Positions 17,948 through 27,645 of a stretch of 64,000 nucleotides of DNA are shown piece by piece. A program made the position numbers and the translations under genes. The notes beneath the pieces were generated by a model. It was not told the origin of the DNA, did no database searches, and was given only the letters and a program-made list of their open reading frames with translations. Origin of the DNA: Singulisphaera sp. GP187 (GTDB lineage Bacteria > Planctomycetota > Planctomycetia > Isosphaerales > Isosphaeraceae); the NCBI RefSeq assembly GCF_900129635.1, contig NZ_FSRB01000001.1, forward strand, positions 2,209,501 through 2,273,500, in the 5' to 3' direction. The stretch's first letter is position 1; each line of letters opens with the position of its first letter.

Positions 17948-18889
17948 TTAGGCGCTCGCCTGGTTCAAACGTTCGATCGCTGGGCCGTCGAGTTCCAGCC
18001 TCGTGGCCTCGATCAGATCGTCGAGTTGTGCGACGCTGGTCGCGCTGGCGATCGGGGCCGTCACGCTTGGTCGCGCCAGGAGCCAGGCGATTGCGACCCG
18101 GCCCGGCGTGGACGAGTAGCGACCGGCGACGTCGTCGAGCGCCGCGAGGATTCGGAAACCACGGTCGTCCAGATATTTCTTGACCCCCTGCCCTCGCGCG
18201 CTCTTGGCGAGATCCGCCTCGGATCGATACTTTCCGGTGAGGAACCCACTGGCTAGCGAATAGTAGGGGATGACGCCGAGCCCTGCCTCGCGGCAAACCG
18301 GCTCGAGCGCGTCCTCGAATCCGGCCCGTTCGCAGAGGTTGTACTCCGGTTGGAGGGCTTGGTACGCCGCCAGGCCGTTGTCTCGACTGACCTTGAGCAC
18401 CTCGGACAACCGTTCCGCCGAGTAATTCGAGGCGCCAATGACGCGCACTTTGCCCTGCTGGATCAACTCATGAAAAGCCCCGAGCGTCTCTTCCAGAGGC
18501 GTCTCCGGGTCGTCCTTGTGCGCCTGGTACAGGTCGATGTGGTCGGTCTGGAGCCGTTTCAGCGAATCCTCCACGGATCGCTTGATGTACGGCCCACCGA
18601 GACCACGCTTGTCCAACGCCATACCGACCTTGGTCGCCAGGATCACCTGATCGCGCTTTCCACTTTGCTTGAGCCACTTGCCGATGATCGTTTCGGATTC
18701 TCCCCCTTGATTCCCGGGAGCCCAGCGCGAGTAAACGTCGGCGGTGTCGATCAGTTTGAAACCGGCCGCAACGAACGCGTCGAGCAAGCGGAACGACGTC
18801 GCCTCGTCGATCGTCCAGCCGAACACATTGCCACCGAAGGCCAACGGACCGACTTCCAAACCCGACTTGCCAAGCATGCACGTCTTCAT
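17948..18889 (-). CDS. Aldo/keto reductase
   Basis: A 313-residue cytoplasmic NADPH-dependent (beta/alpha)8 barrel oxidoreductase reducing aldehydes or ketones. It begins with the family pattern LGKSGLEVGPLAFGGNVFGW. The catalytic tetrad is visible as Asp and Tyr in LIDTADVYSRW, Lys in ILATKVGM and His in DLYQAHKDD; the cofactor region is near PIASATSVAQLDDLI. It resembles the YajO/general stress 69-like branch. The substrate is unknown. It stands alone beside the insertion sequences and its start has no strong ribosome site. Confidence 0.93.
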   Translation of the reverse strand: MKTCMLGKSGLEVGPLAFGGNVFGWTIDEATSFRLLDAFVAAGFKLIDTADVYSRWAPGNQGGESETIIGKWLKQSGKRDQVILATKVGMALDKRGLGGPYIKRSVEDSLKRLQTDHIDLYQAHKDDPETPLEETLGAFHELIQQGKVRVIGASNYSAERLSEVLKVSRDNGLAAYQALQPEYNLCERAGFEDALEPVCREAGLGVIPYYSLASGFLTGKYRSEADLAKSARGQGVKKYLDDRGFRILAALDDVAGRYSSTPGRVAIAWLLARPSVTAPIASATSVAQLDDLIEATRLELDGPAIERLNQASA

Positions 18890-19366
18890 GTTTTGACCTC
18901 AAACGTCGACACAGCCCCGGCGTCGCGCCAGTCACGCTTCACCCCAGCCAAGGTTAAGAGAATCCGACGATGACGGCAACTTGCCGTCCGATTCCATCGT
19001 GTCGGCCCGGCGACCGATCGGGCCCCCTCCCAATTCGCATCGTGAGGTGAAGCCCGGCATGTTCCTTCATGTGAAAGAAAGGAATCAGAGACGCCAGCCA
19101 TCGACCGCCCTGCAAATTCCTTAAAATCATTACAGGCTTCGCAACTCTCGCTGATCTCCCAACCTCTTGAGAGAAATTGCCACGACCTGAGAGGCCTGAC
19201 GTCCTTATGATAGATGGGGGGACCAAATCAGCCGCGTTGAGTCACGCGTCTGAAAATCCTCGAAGGCTTACCGAGACGTCAAAAATAAAAGGCGCAAGGA
19301 CCGCGTCAATCGTGCGGTGTACGGACGCGTTCACTCCGCTCTTGTTTTCCAGAAAGATCGGATTCG
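18890..19366. other. 477-bp divergent intergenic region
   Basis: It separates the aldo/keto reductase (minus) from the STAS gene (plus), so both promoters should lie here. No recognisable gene, strong hairpin or operator-like palindrome was seen, and no convincing -35/-10 pair could be chosen. The stretch near 19260-19300 is somewhat A-rich (GTCAAAAATAAAAGG). Confidence 0.4.
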
Positions 19367-19783
19367 ATGTCGCCAGATTCTCCCCACTATCAAGTGAAAC
19401 AGACCAATGGGGTTTCGATCGTGACGGTCCTCGATCCCGAACTCCTCAAAGATGAAAAAGAGACGTTTTACAAGCTGGCGGACAGCCTTGGCGGCGACGC
19501 CACATCCCAGGGTGTCGTCCTCGATCTGACGAACATCCGAGTATTCCAGAGCTCGATGCTCGGCGTCATGATCAACTTTCAGAAGCGGCTCAAAGAACAC
19601 GATAAGGATCTCAGGCTTTGCTCGGTCGACCCTCAAGTCCTCCGGGTCTTCGAACTCACGAAGATGGACCAGATCTTCAAGATTCAGCCGACCGAACAGG
19701 CGGCGATCCATTCGATCCAGGGTAAGTCGGGGGCGGGCTGGATTTCGAAAATCTTCGGAGGGTTCGGGGGCTCCCAAAATTAA
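19367..19783 (+). CDS. STAS-domain protein (anti-sigma factor antagonist-like)
   Basis: A 138-residue protein with the SpoIIAA-type STAS fold. The core runs from about residue 8 (YQVKQTNGVSIVTV) to 112. The phosphorylation-loop segment DLTNIRVFQSSMLGVM carries Ser62 and Ser63 at the position of the serine phosphorylated in anti-anti-sigma factors. The C-terminus has an extra Gly-rich tail (GKSGAGWISKIFGGFGG). It probably works in partner-switching signalling with a kinase/anti-sigma factor, but no such partner is next to it; the neighbour is a papain-like lipoprotein 175 bases downstream. Confidence 0.88.
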   Translation: MSPDSPHYQVKQTNGVSIVTVLDPELLKDEKETFYKLADSLGGDATSQGVVLDLTNIRVFQSSMLGVMINFQKRLKEHDKDLRLCSVDPQVLRVFELTKMDQIFKIQPTEQAAIHSIQGKSGAGWISKIFGGFGGSQN

Positions 19784-19958
19784 CTGAGCCGGTTTCGGGA
19801 CCGGCCAAGCCGAGTGTCGTCCCAACGCCACTCGGCGGTCCGTTCGAGGGTTCCCGGCGCCCCTTGAGGGCCGAGTTTCAAGAGATCCTTGGGCTCGTGA
19901 CGATCATCTCTGCAAGGCGTCAGAGACGCTCGAGGGATGCGCGTCGTCGGGAGAAGGC

Positions 19959-20879
19959 ATGGAAGCCGTGACGTTTGAGCAGCAGCCCTCGCGCATGAGG
20001 CCTTTATTCTCGCGAGCGGTTCGAATGTCATGGGGGTTGGCCTTTTTTGCGCTCGTGAGCCAAGCCGGGTGCCTGAACACAGGAGACATCACCGGCCAGA
20101 TGATCCCCCACTCCTGGCGGGGGAACCCGTGGGGCCCTGACGCCGAGGCGGCCCGCCGGTGCGGACGGCTCCCCTCGATCCCGTCGAACCCTTCGATGTC
20201 GGCTTGGGACGCCTGGGGCCGGGGCCACTTGCGCGACGGCGATATCGTCTTCCGGATGGGGGACGCCCGGATTGCGTGTGGGCTCTATCCGTTCTCGCAA
20301 ATCTCGGCCGAGATGGCCGACAGCCGGTATTCTCACACCGGGATCGTCGCGTGGGAAAACGGTGAACCCGTTGTCTACGACACGAATAAGTTGGGGCCTC
20401 GTAAACAGCCCTTTCCGATCTGGGTCCTGGATGTCGCGGGGGGCATCGCCGTCAAACGCCCAGACGCCAACAACCAGCGCTTCGTGAGCGGTGCTCTCGT
20501 GTTCTGCCGGGATACTTATCAACGCCAAGTCCCATTTGACCGACGACTCTCACTGGACCAGGACCAGTTCTACTGCATCGAGCTCACGGAGCGGGCCTAC
20601 CGATCGGCGGGCCTGGTCCTCTCGGAACCGATCCGCATTGACCACCTCCCGCGCTATCAACACTTTCCCAAGGCCGTCTGGTTCGCGCGCCACTTCTCGC
20701 CGGTCCGGCCCGATCAATCGGCCTTCGTCATCGGCAACGACTCGATCGGAATCTGGTCGAGCCGCGCCCTGACGCTGATCTACGAGGCGCCCGACGCTCG
20801 CTTCCCCTACGCTGAACCAGGGGAAGTGACCGCAAGGTCCACTGATGCCCACAGCAACTCCGGCTCAATCCTGAGGTGA
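19959..20879 (+). CDS. YiiX/NlpC-P60-like permuted papain-fold lipoprotein
   Basis: A 306-residue exported protein. A hydrophobic segment ends in a lipobox-like SQAGC (Cys38), suggesting attachment to a membrane. The catalytic set of the permuted NlpC/P60 group is visible: His126 in DSRYSHTGIVAW upstream of Cys206 in DQFYCIELTERAY, with Glu208 close by. HLRDGDIVFR is the usual domain opening. Members cleave peptide or acyl bonds, often in the cell wall; planctomycete walls are thin, so the target is uncertain. The 3' end overlaps the convergent DUF2127 gene by 15 bases. An internal Met (residue 13 or 23) could be the true start. Confidence 0.82.
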   Translation: MEAVTFEQQPSRMRPLFSRAVRMSWGLAFFALVSQAGCLNTGDITGQMIPHSWRGNPWGPDAEAARRCGRLPSIPSNPSMSAWDAWGRGHLRDGDIVFRMGDARIACGLYPFSQISAEMADSRYSHTGIVAWENGEPVVYDTNKLGPRKQPFPIWVLDVAGGIAVKRPDANNQRFVSGALVFCRDTYQRQVPFDRRLSLDQDQFYCIELTERAYRSAGLVLSEPIRIDHLPRYQHFPKAVWFARHFSPVRPDQSAFVIGNDSIGIWSSRALTLIYEAPDARFPYAEPGEVTARSTDAHSNSGSILR

Positions 20880-21368
20880 TGTTCCCGGGGGCTGCGCGTC
20901 TCGACTCCTCATTTCGACTTGGATCGTGCGGATGAGGTAGGCCACGATCGCGACGTTTGCCAGGAGGACGGCGATCCGTAGCGGACTGCCTTTCTTGAAG
21001 ACCTCGTAGACCTCAAGCGGAATCAGCAAACCGGTCGTGACCACAACGAGATACTCGGCCCACCGCTTTTGGAGGAGCAAGCCGACCCCTTCGACCAAGT
21101 AAAGAAGGCCGTAGAAAACGATCCCCGCTCCGATCGCGACGAGTCGCTTTTCACTGAGTCCGGAGAGTCGCGCGATGGTCGCGTGAATGAGTTCATCCTC
21201 GGGGTCGAACCGGAACCGTGCTACGATACGGATCACGCCGTCGAGAATATCGTTCGGTTTGAGCCGGAGGACGAACGCGCCTCCAATCAGCAATACGGCG
21301 GCCTTCGCGAGTTTGTAGACTCCGATCATCGCGAGTCCCCAACGTCGACGGTGGCTGTCTTGACTCAT
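20865..21368 (-). CDS. DUF2127 integral membrane protein
   Basis: A 167-residue protein matching the DUF2127 pattern: a short charged start, then WGLAMIGVYKLAKAAVLLIGGAF and three more hydrophobic segments (GIVFYGLLYLVEGVGLLL, EYLVVVTTGLLIPLEVYEV, IAVLLANVAIVAYLI). The family's function is unknown; proteins of this type are small inner-membrane proteins. The motif WAEYLVVVTTGLLIPLE is characteristic. It is convergent with and overlaps the end of the papain-like gene, and it appears to be transcribed alone. Confidence 0.88.
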   Translation of the reverse strand: MSQDSHRRRWGLAMIGVYKLAKAAVLLIGGAFVLRLKPNDILDGVIRIVARFRFDPEDELIHATIARLSGLSEKRLVAIGAGIVFYGLLYLVEGVGLLLQKRWAEYLVVVTTGLLIPLEVYEVFKKGSPLRIAVLLANVAIVAYLIRTIQVEMRSRDAQPPGTSPQD

Positions 21369-21629
21369 CGAAATCGACCGCCTTCTTCATGACTCGCGAA
21401 TGAATCGATCGCGCCGGCCCCGGCTTCCGGTTCGAGCGACCAAGGCGAGGGGAACCGCCCCTGGCACGCGGGTCGACGTCAGGATACGATCGACTGCGAC
21501 AACGTTGAATGCTCGGGAGTGCCTCACCCTGTCACCGAATTGTACAAGGGCGCGGGCAAGGACAGCGAGGGGCGGACGGTCGCCGTGATCTGGGCGTTTC
21601 GCCACGAGCATTTTCAGGAGGTTGCACCG

Positions 21630-21989
21630 ATGCCCCCCCGCGCCGGCCGATGTCACGTCGTCGACTTTTCCACGATCCCCGGTGTCCCTTGCCCATGTGG
21701 CACGGCCCGGAGGGCGTTCGCCGACGTCGACGCATTTCCAGGGACGGTCCACGTGACCGAGATCTCGGCGGCCGCCCAGCGTCACTACCACCGGCGGCTG
21801 ACCGAGACCTATTACATCCTGGAATGCGAACCGCATGCCACGATCCAGCTTGACGATGAAGAGGTTCCGCTCAAGCCGGGAGTCTGTGTCGTCATTCCGC
21901 CGGGAGTGCGCCACCGCGCCGTGGGCAAGATGAAGGTCTTGATCGTCGTCTTACCCAAATTCGACCCCGACGACGAATGGTTCGATTAA
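21630..21989 (+). CDS. Small cupin-domain protein
   Basis: A 119-residue single-domain cupin. The metal-binding motif 1 is seen as RHYHRRLTETYYILE (two His and a Glu) and motif 2 ends with PPGVRHRAVG (His). The ATG at 21630 follows AGGAGG by seven bases, which decides the start; a longer frame beginning at 21519 is rejected. Cupins of this size include mannose-6-phosphate-isomerase-like and dioxygenase-like proteins, so the reaction is open. The N-terminal CPCGTARRAF is unusual, with paired cysteines. No operon partner is evident. Confidence 0.85.
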   Translation: MPPRAGRCHVVDFSTIPGVPCPCGTARRAFADVDAFPGTVHVTEISAAAQRHYHRRLTETYYILECEPHATIQLDDEEVPLKPGVCVVIPPGVRHRAVGKMKVLIVVLPKFDPDDEWFD

Positions 21990-22290
21990 ACTCGGAGGCT
22001 GAACCGCGGCGGACCTGCCCCTGACCGACACGGTCGGATTCGTGGGCTCGTGTCGATTCCCTCGTGGATGCTTCTCAATTCGTCGAGATTATTGCAGTAT
22101 AGGACTTTGTACGACGCCTGGGAGGCCTGGAGTCCACGGCACCAGTCTGGTCTGAATGCCGGATCCTGTTTGTTGTGGCCGGGTTATGACGAACGAATAT
22201 TCACCGAGCCGGGTGCTGCACGCCTCGCGCCTTTGGTCGTCGCGTGACGACACATACGTTTTTATTCCTCTATGACGAGTCGATTCCCCG
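21990..22290. other. 301-bp intergenic region
   Basis: It lies between the cupin gene and the glucose dehydrogenase gene. One short open frame (22050-22247) has no ribosome site or protein-like features and is not called. A promoter for the downstream gene is expected, but none could be assigned. Confidence 0.4.
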
Positions 22291-23412
22291 ATGAAAGCCG
22301 TTGCCGTTCTGCCAGGTCAACCAAACAGCGTCCATCTCCAAGAGATCCCGGTGCCCAAGGTCACCGACCAGCCGCACCCGCACGTCTGTCGGATCCCTGA
22401 AGGGCGCGGCGTGCTGGTCAAGGTCCTTCAGATTGGCGTCGACGCGACCGATCGTGAGATCAACGAAGCGCTCTACGGCAACGCCCCGCCGGGTGGGAAG
22501 CATCTCGTCATCGGCCACGAAAGCTTCGGGCAGGTGGTCGAGGTTGGCGACAAGGTGATCGAGATCAAGCCAGGCGACTACGTGACCTGCACGGTGCGTC
22601 GGCCCGGCGGTTCCTTGTTCGACAAGATCGGCCGGAACGACATCACCAGCGAAGAAGTTTACTACGAGCGAGGGATCAACCTCTGCCACGGCTACTTGAC
22701 GGAATACTTCGTCGATGATGCGGAATATGTGGTCAAGGTGCCCCAGAACCTCAAGCATCTCGGGGTGCTTGCCGAACCGGCGAGCGTCTGCGCCAAGGCG
22801 ATCGAACAGGCGTACCTCGCCCAGCAGCGGTTGCAGGTCTGGAACCCGCTCCGCGCCTTCGTCCTCGGGTCGGGCCAAATTGGCCTACTCGCCACGATGA
22901 TGCTCAGGCTTCGTGGTCTCCAAGTGTTCACACTCGCAACCAAGCCAGGTCCCCACCTCAAGTCCGAGCTCGCCGAGGCCTACGGGGCCACTTATGTGAG
23001 CACCAAGCAGACGTCGATGAAGCAACTCACTGAACAGGTCGGCAAACCCGACCTCATCTTCGAGGCCACCGGCAACGCCGAGGTCTGCTTCCGTGCGATG
23101 GAAGTCCTCGCGCACAATGGCGCCTTGATCTGGACGAGCATCACCGGAGGCGAGCACGAGGTGTCCGTCGATGCCGCCAAGATCAACCTCGAATGGGTCC
23201 TCGGCAACAAGTTGCTCGTCTCGAGCGTCAACGGCAACCGCCGGCACTTTGAGTTGGGGATCCAGGCGCTCTCGCACGGGGAGCACACCTATCCGGGCGT
23301 CACTGAGCGAATCCTCACCCACCCCGTCGCGGGCCTCGAGAATTACCAGGAAATGATGAAAATTCTCGAAGATAATCAAGCGCTCAAAGTCTACGTCGAC
23401 GTCGCCAAGTAA
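22291..23412 (+). CDS. Glucose dehydrogenase-like zinc-dependent MDR (archaeal-type)
   Basis: A 373-residue medium-chain dehydrogenase resembling the Haloferax/Sulfolobus glucose dehydrogenases, which oxidise glucose or other aldoses to lactones with NAD(P). The N-terminal catalytic domain shows the archaeal-type zinc ligands: Asp in GVDATDREI, His-Glu in GHESFGQV and Glu in [12 protein letters not shown]. The nucleotide-binding motif is [15 protein letters not shown] (about residue 190), and the C-terminal segment [19 protein letters not shown] is typical. It likely feeds a non-phosphorylated sugar oxidation route. It looks monocistronic; its start has a weak ribosome site but matches the family. 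Confidence 0.92.
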   Translation: MKAVAVLPGQPNSVHLQEIPVPKVTDQPHPHVCRIPEGRGVLVKVLQIGVDATDREINEALYGNAPPGGKHLVIGHESFGQVVEVGDKVIEIKPGDYVTCTVRRPGGSLFDKIGRNDITSEEVYYERGINLCHGYLTEYFVDDAEYVVKVPQNLKHLGVLAEPASVCAKAIEQAYLAQQRLQVWNPLRAFVLGSGQIGLLATMMLRLRGLQVFTLATKPGPHLKSELAEAYGATYVSTKQTSMKQLTEQVGKPDLIFEATGNAEVCFRAMEVLAHNGALIWTSITGGEHEVSVDAAKINLEWVLGNKLLVSSVNGNRRHFELGIQALSHGEHTYPGVTERILTHPVAGLENYQEMMKILEDNQALKVYVDVAK

Positions 23413-23448
23413 CCGCGGCGTCTTGAGGATCGTTGGCCGTCGACCGAA

Positions 23449-23742
23449 CTAAAAGGTGGTCACTTGCGGTTCTCCGTGGGAATCGCCGCGGACGACGGCC
23501 ACGATCCGAGGTCCCAGGAGCACGACGAGGTCCTTCGAATCGAATCCGGTCCCGCCCGTCCCTTGAAACCGCTCGCAGAGAAAGGCGGTCACGTGCTCCA
23601 GGGTCGCCTTGAGCGGAGGTTCGATCGAGAACGACGTGGCATAACCGTCTTCGTCGTAGACCCGATAATGGGTCCGGCGAAACTCGGGCGATTCCCGAAC
23701 TCGAGGGACGGGTCTTTCGATCGGGCCTGCAAACTCGTCCAT
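23449..23742 (-). CDS. Hypothetical protein, 97 aa
   Basis: A small acidic protein with the pattern DEFAGPIERPVPRVRESPEFRRT, ending in a predicted beta-strand (LVVLLGPRIVAVVRGD). It is not recognised. The ATG at 23742 was preferred over one at 23850 because the upstream part is compositionally odd and GGAAGG lies upstream. It is convergent with the glucose dehydrogenase, 36 bases apart. Gene status is likely but not certain. Confidence 0.5.
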   Translation of the reverse strand: MDEFAGPIERPVPRVRESPEFRRTHYRVYDEDGYATSFSIEPPLKATLEHVTAFLCERFQGTGGTGFDSKDLVVLLGPRIVAVVRGDSHGEPQVTTF

Positions 23743-24082
23743 GCTCTTTAATCCCTTCCGTCCGGTAAAAACCCTCGCGCTGCGATTGAGCCGGCCATCC
23801 TCAGAGAAGGTTTCCGTGAGCGGCCGAATCGATTCAAAGTTAAGAACCAAGACTCCGGCCCTCCCGAGCGCTCGGTCGAGGGGAATGAGCGAATCCGCAA
23901 CGGCTCCGCTTTACTCATTGTCACGACGTCTGCCTCGTCTGACTACCCGGAAGCAAGGTGTGTCGACCGGGATTCGGGTCTGTCATAATCGCGGTCGCGG
24001 CGGCTCCGTGTTCCCGGTCACCTGACAACAGTCGAGTGAGCTTGCTCGGACGCCTCCGCATTTCCGCTGGGATTCGCTACGC
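23743..24082. other. 340-bp intergenic region
   Basis: Divergent gap between the hypothetical protein and the carbonic-anhydrase-like gene. Frames here are short and overlap one another; none is supported. Promoters for both sides are expected, but no convincing elements were recognised. Confidence 0.4.
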
Positions 24083-24637
24083 ATGATCGACTCCACGGCA
24101 TTCATCGCTCGAGCGGCCATCGTCCTGGGCGACGTTCACCTCGGGAGGTTTGCAAGCCTCTGGTATAACGCGGTGGTTCGTGGCGATACCGAGCGAATCG
24201 TCGTCGGCAACGAGACCAATATTCAGGATCTCTCCATGGTCCATGCCGACCCCGGGTTCCCCTGCCTGATCGGCAATCGGGTCACGGTGGGACACCGAGT
24301 CATCCTTCACGGATGCACCGTTGAAGACGACTGCTTAATTGGCATGGGATCGATCCTCCTCAACGGTGTCCGGGTGGGTCGCGGCTCGGTCGTTGGCGCG
24401 GGGGCCGTCCTGATCGAGGGGACGGTCGTTCCCCCGGGATCCCTGGTCGTTGGCATTCCGGGACGCATCGTTCGTGAGGTCGACGAGCCCATGAGAGAAC
24501 GCATCGACCGGACCTGGCGTCACTACGTGGCGCTGGCCGAGACGCACCGCCTTGGCCGGTTTCCAACCTATTCCGTAACGGACGGTCAAGCGGTTTCTGG
24601 GAGAGACCTCGAACGGACGGAAGGAACAGGTTCATGA
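24083..24637 (+). CDS. Gamma-carbonic anhydrase-like left-handed beta-helix protein
   Basis: A 184-residue hexapeptide-repeat protein of the YrdA/CaiE/gamma-carbonic anhydrase group. The turns are visible as repeated (I/V/L)-G-x-x-(V/C) units between residues 10 and 120. The three zinc-binding histidines appear in SMVHAD, VGHRVI and LHGC, with Asn and Gln in TNIQDLS completing the site. A C-terminal helix (EPMRERIDRTWRHYVALAETH) closes the subunit, as in trimeric relatives. Many bacterial members lack measurable anhydrase activity, so the reaction is uncertain. The stop overlaps the start of the next gene by ATGA, so the two are translationally coupled. Confidence 0.92.
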   Translation: MIDSTAFIARAAIVLGDVHLGRFASLWYNAVVRGDTERIVVGNETNIQDLSMVHADPGFPCLIGNRVTVGHRVILHGCTVEDDCLIGMGSILLNGVRVGRGSVVGAGAVLIEGTVVPPGSLVVGIPGRIVREVDEPMRERIDRTWRHYVALAETHRLGRFPTYSVTDGQAVSGRDLERTEGTGS

Positions 24638-25677
24638 CCTCATGTCGCAAAATCACAAGTAGTGAGCACCAGGGGAACCCCAGGCCCAGGAACCGATCAT
24701 GGGTCGCATGCCTGGTTCTCGGAACGGCGATGCTTACCCTGGTCCCGGGCGTCCGAGGCGCGGATTCTCCCCTCGAAGGGGTGCGTCGGGTGGTGTTCTT
24801 GGGTGACAGCATCACGTATTCGGGGCAATACCTCGAGTACGTCGAGTCGGTGCTGCGAGCGCGAGATCCATCCCTCGCTTGCGAATTCCTCAACCTGGGA
24901 CTGCCGAGCGAGACGGTCTCCGGACTGACCGAGCCCGGACACGCCGGGGGCCAATTCCCCCGCCCCGACCTCCACGAACGGCTCGAACGGATCCTGGACC
25001 AGACGAAGCCTTCGTTCGTTGTGGTCTGTTACGGCATGAATGACGGGATTTATTCTCCGTTCGACGACGCGCGATTCAAGAAGTTCCAGGAAGGGATTCA
25101 CTTCGTGCGGGGACGAGCCGAAGCCAAAGGTGCCAAGGTCCTCCACCTCACGCCGCCAGTCTTCGACCCGTTGCCGATCCTGGCGAAGACCTTGCCGGCC
25201 GGCCTTGAGGAGTACCGGCAGCCATTCCAGGGCTATAACGAAGTGCTCGACCGCTACTCCGAATGGCTACTCGGCCAGAGAGCCCAAGGGTGGGATGTGG
25301 TGGATATTCGCAGCCCCTTGTCTCAATACCTCGTCAAGCAACGGATCAACGACCCCAAGTTTGTCTTCGCCGGTGATGGAGTTCACATGAATTCGACCGG
25401 GCACTGGATCCTGGCTCGAGCCCTTCTGACGCATTGGAATGTGCCTGCCGACGCCCTCACGGCGCCGACCGGCGAGCAAGCCATGGCCGGATTGCCCCAC
25501 GGCCCCGAACTCCTGAAACTCGTCCAGCAGCGTCAGCGAATGCGCAAGGACTCCTGGCTCACGGCGACGGGCCACACCCGCCCCGGCATGAAGCAAGGTA
25601 TCCCCCTCCCCCAGGCCGAGCGCCAGGCCGCCGAGATCGAAGCAAAAATCGCGGCCCTGATTGCACCGAAACAGTGA
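24634..25677 (+). CDS. Secreted SGNH/GDSL-family hydrolase
   Basis: A 347-residue esterase-fold protein. After a basic N-terminus, the hydrophobic segment VACLVLGTAMLTLVPGVRGA reads as a signal peptide. The four SGNH blocks are visible: Ser in VVFLGDSITYSG, Gly in LNLGLPSETVSG, Asn in VVCYGMNDGIYS, and Asp/His in GDGVHMNSTGHW. It probably deacylates or deacetylates a glycan or lipid outside the cytoplasm. It is coupled by a 4-base overlap to the carbonic-anhydrase-like gene and is followed by sulfatases, in keeping with glycan degradation. Confidence 0.92.
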   Translation: MTSCRKITSSEHQGNPRPRNRSWVACLVLGTAMLTLVPGVRGADSPLEGVRRVVFLGDSITYSGQYLEYVESVLRARDPSLACEFLNLGLPSETVSGLTEPGHAGGQFPRPDLHERLERILDQTKPSFVVVCYGMNDGIYSPFDDARFKKFQEGIHFVRGRAEAKGAKVLHLTPPVFDPLPILAKTLPAGLEEYRQPFQGYNEVLDRYSEWLLGQRAQGWDVVDIRSPLSQYLVKQRINDPKFVFAGDGVHMNSTGHWILARALLTHWNVPADALTAPTGEQAMAGLPHGPELLKLVQQRQRMRKDSWLTATGHTRPGMKQGIPLPQAERQAAEIEAKIAALIAPKQ

Positions 25678-25924
25678 AGTTCGCGATGGTTGCCGGCTCC
25701 GATAGAATTCGGCTCCAGGAGCGATACCCGAGCCGTCGAGCTGGGTTTAACTGGTCGACCTGATCCCCCCCCCCTCCCCCATCCGCTGGCTTCGGGTCTG
25801 GCTGATGTTCCGCGTGGTTCGCTTTTTCAGAAGGGTCGACGATCGACGCGACCCAAGCCTCTTTTGGATCACTGACGCGCCGTCGTGGTGATCCCGGCGA
25901 CGTCGATTCCCCGGAGAATGGCCG

Positions 25925-27367
25925 ATGCATTTGAAGAGAATTCCGTTCCGTCGCCTTGGCACGATTTTCGTGCTGGCACTGGTCATTCCGGCATGGGCGG
26001 GGGCCGCGGACGAGCCGGCCAAACCGGCGAAGCCGAACGTGGTCCTGATCCTCGCGGATGATCTGGGATGGGGTGACGTCGGCTGGCACGACAGTGAAAT
26101 CAAAACCCCACACCTTGATAAGCTTGCCGCCTCCGGGACTCGGCTCGAGCAGTTCTATGTTCAACCCGTCTGCTCACCCACTCGGGCGGCCCTGATGACG
26201 GGTCGGTATCCGATGCGTCATGGACTTCAGGTAGGCGTCGTCCGTCCCTGGGCGCAGTACGGTCTGCCCTTGAACGAACGGACTCTCCCCCAGGCCTTGA
26301 AGGAGGTCGGCTACGAGACGGCAATCACGGGCAAGTGGCACCTCGGCCACTTCCAACCGGAGTACCTACCCACCCATCGCGGGTTCGACCACCAGTACGG
26401 TCACTACAACGGAGCGCTCGACTACTTCACGCACATTCGCGACGGCGGATTCGACTGGCACCGCGACGATCGCGTCAATCGCGATGAAGGGTATAGCACC
26501 CACCTGATCGGTCGAGAGGCCACGCGGATCGTCGACCATCACGACACTTCCAAGCCTCTCTTCCTCTACGTTCCGTTCAATGCGGTCCATGCGCCGCACC
26601 AGGTTCCCGAGAAGTACAAAACACCTTATGCCAAGCTGAAGGAACCACGGCGTACTTATGCGGGAATGCTTGCCGCGATGGACGAAGCCGTGGGCCAGAT
26701 CGCCGAGGCCATCGACCGCAAGGGGATGCGGTCCAACACGATTTTCATCTTCTCGAGCGACAACGGCGGGCCGGCGCCCGGGCAGGTGACGAGCAATGGT
26801 CCCCTCCGCGGTCAGAAAGGCACTCTCTATGAGGGGGGAGTCCGCGTCCCTGCATTCATCTCCTGGCAGGGGCACCTCCGTCCCGGGACCGTCGCGAATG
26901 CCCCGCTCCATATCGTCGACCTCTTTCCGACGCTCTTGACCCTCGTGGGTGCTCCCCTCGACCAGCCGTTACCGACGGATGGACGCGACGCTTGGGCCGC
27001 CATCGCCCACAATGGGCCGTCGCCGCACGACGCCATTCTGCTGAACTCGACCCCGGATTCAGGCGCGATTCGCGTCGGCGACTGGAAGCTCCTCCTCAAT
27101 GCCCCTCGGGGCGATCAGGGGGGTGAAGTGACCGCCGCCAAAAAAGCGAGAGCCCCACGCGACTCCGTGGAACTGTTCCACATCACTCAAGACCTCTTCG
27201 AAAAGAAGAACCTGGCATCCGCGTACCCGGAGAAGGTCAAAGAACTCAAGGCGCGTTACGAGAAGTTCGCCGCCGAGGCCGTCGCCCCCAAGATCGCCCC
27301 CATGGCCAAAGACTTTCACGTTCCCAAAGTCTGGGGCGAGTCGGACGAGCGTCGGACCGAAAAGTAA
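25925..27367 (+). CDS. Secreted sulfatase (arylsulfatase family)
   Basis: A 480-residue formylglycine-type sulfatase. The signal peptide ends at WAGAADE (about residue 28). Metal-binding Asp45-Asp46 lie in LILADDLGWGDVGWHD. The catalytic motif C83-S-P-T-R is followed by AALMTGRYPMR, so maturation needs a formylglycine-generating enzyme not seen in this window. KWHLGHF and SSDNGGPAPG are further active-site signatures. It resembles planctomycete arylsulfatases acting on sulfated polysaccharides. A second sulfatase starts 278 bases downstream on the same strand; the specificities probably differ. Confidence 0.95.
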   Translation: MHLKRIPFRRLGTIFVLALVIPAWAGAADEPAKPAKPNVVLILADDLGWGDVGWHDSEIKTPHLDKLAASGTRLEQFYVQPVCSPTRAALMTGRYPMRHGLQVGVVRPWAQYGLPLNERTLPQALKEVGYETAITGKWHLGHFQPEYLPTHRGFDHQYGHYNGALDYFTHIRDGGFDWHRDDRVNRDEGYSTHLIGREATRIVDHHDTSKPLFLYVPFNAVHAPHQVPEKYKTPYAKLKEPRRTYAGMLAAMDEAVGQIAEAIDRKGMRSNTIFIFSSDNGGPAPGQVTSNGPLRGQKGTLYEGGVRVPAFISWQGHLRPGTVANAPLHIVDLFPTLLTLVGAPLDQPLPTDGRDAWAAIAHNGPSPHDAILLNSTPDSGAIRVGDWKLLLNAPRGDQGGEVTAAKKARAPRDSVELFHITQDLFEKKNLASAYPEKVKELKARYEKFAAEAVAPKIAPMAKDFHVPKVWGESDERRTEK

Positions 27368-27645
27368 TGCACGTGAATTTCATCTGAATTCTTTCTGATA
27401 AGTCCGTTCGTTGCGACCCCGAGGCGGCGCAGTCAATCGCCGATCGCCGGCGCTGACGGTTGCCTCTCTGGGGCCGCAAAATGCGTTGACACCTCAACCG
27501 ACTCGCGATCAATCCGACCATTGAATTTCGGGTTGAGCGCCGATCATCGCGACGAAGCCACCGGACTGAAACGAGTCCGTGAGTCAATCGACCGAGGGTG
27601 CTCCTCGGGCAAAGGCCGGCCGGTTCCATCAAGAAGGACGTCACC

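Noticed and set aside
22050..22247. A 65-codon open frame upstream of the glucose dehydrogenase gene
   Set aside because: It lacks a ribosome site and protein-like patterning, and is more likely leader or intergenic DNA.
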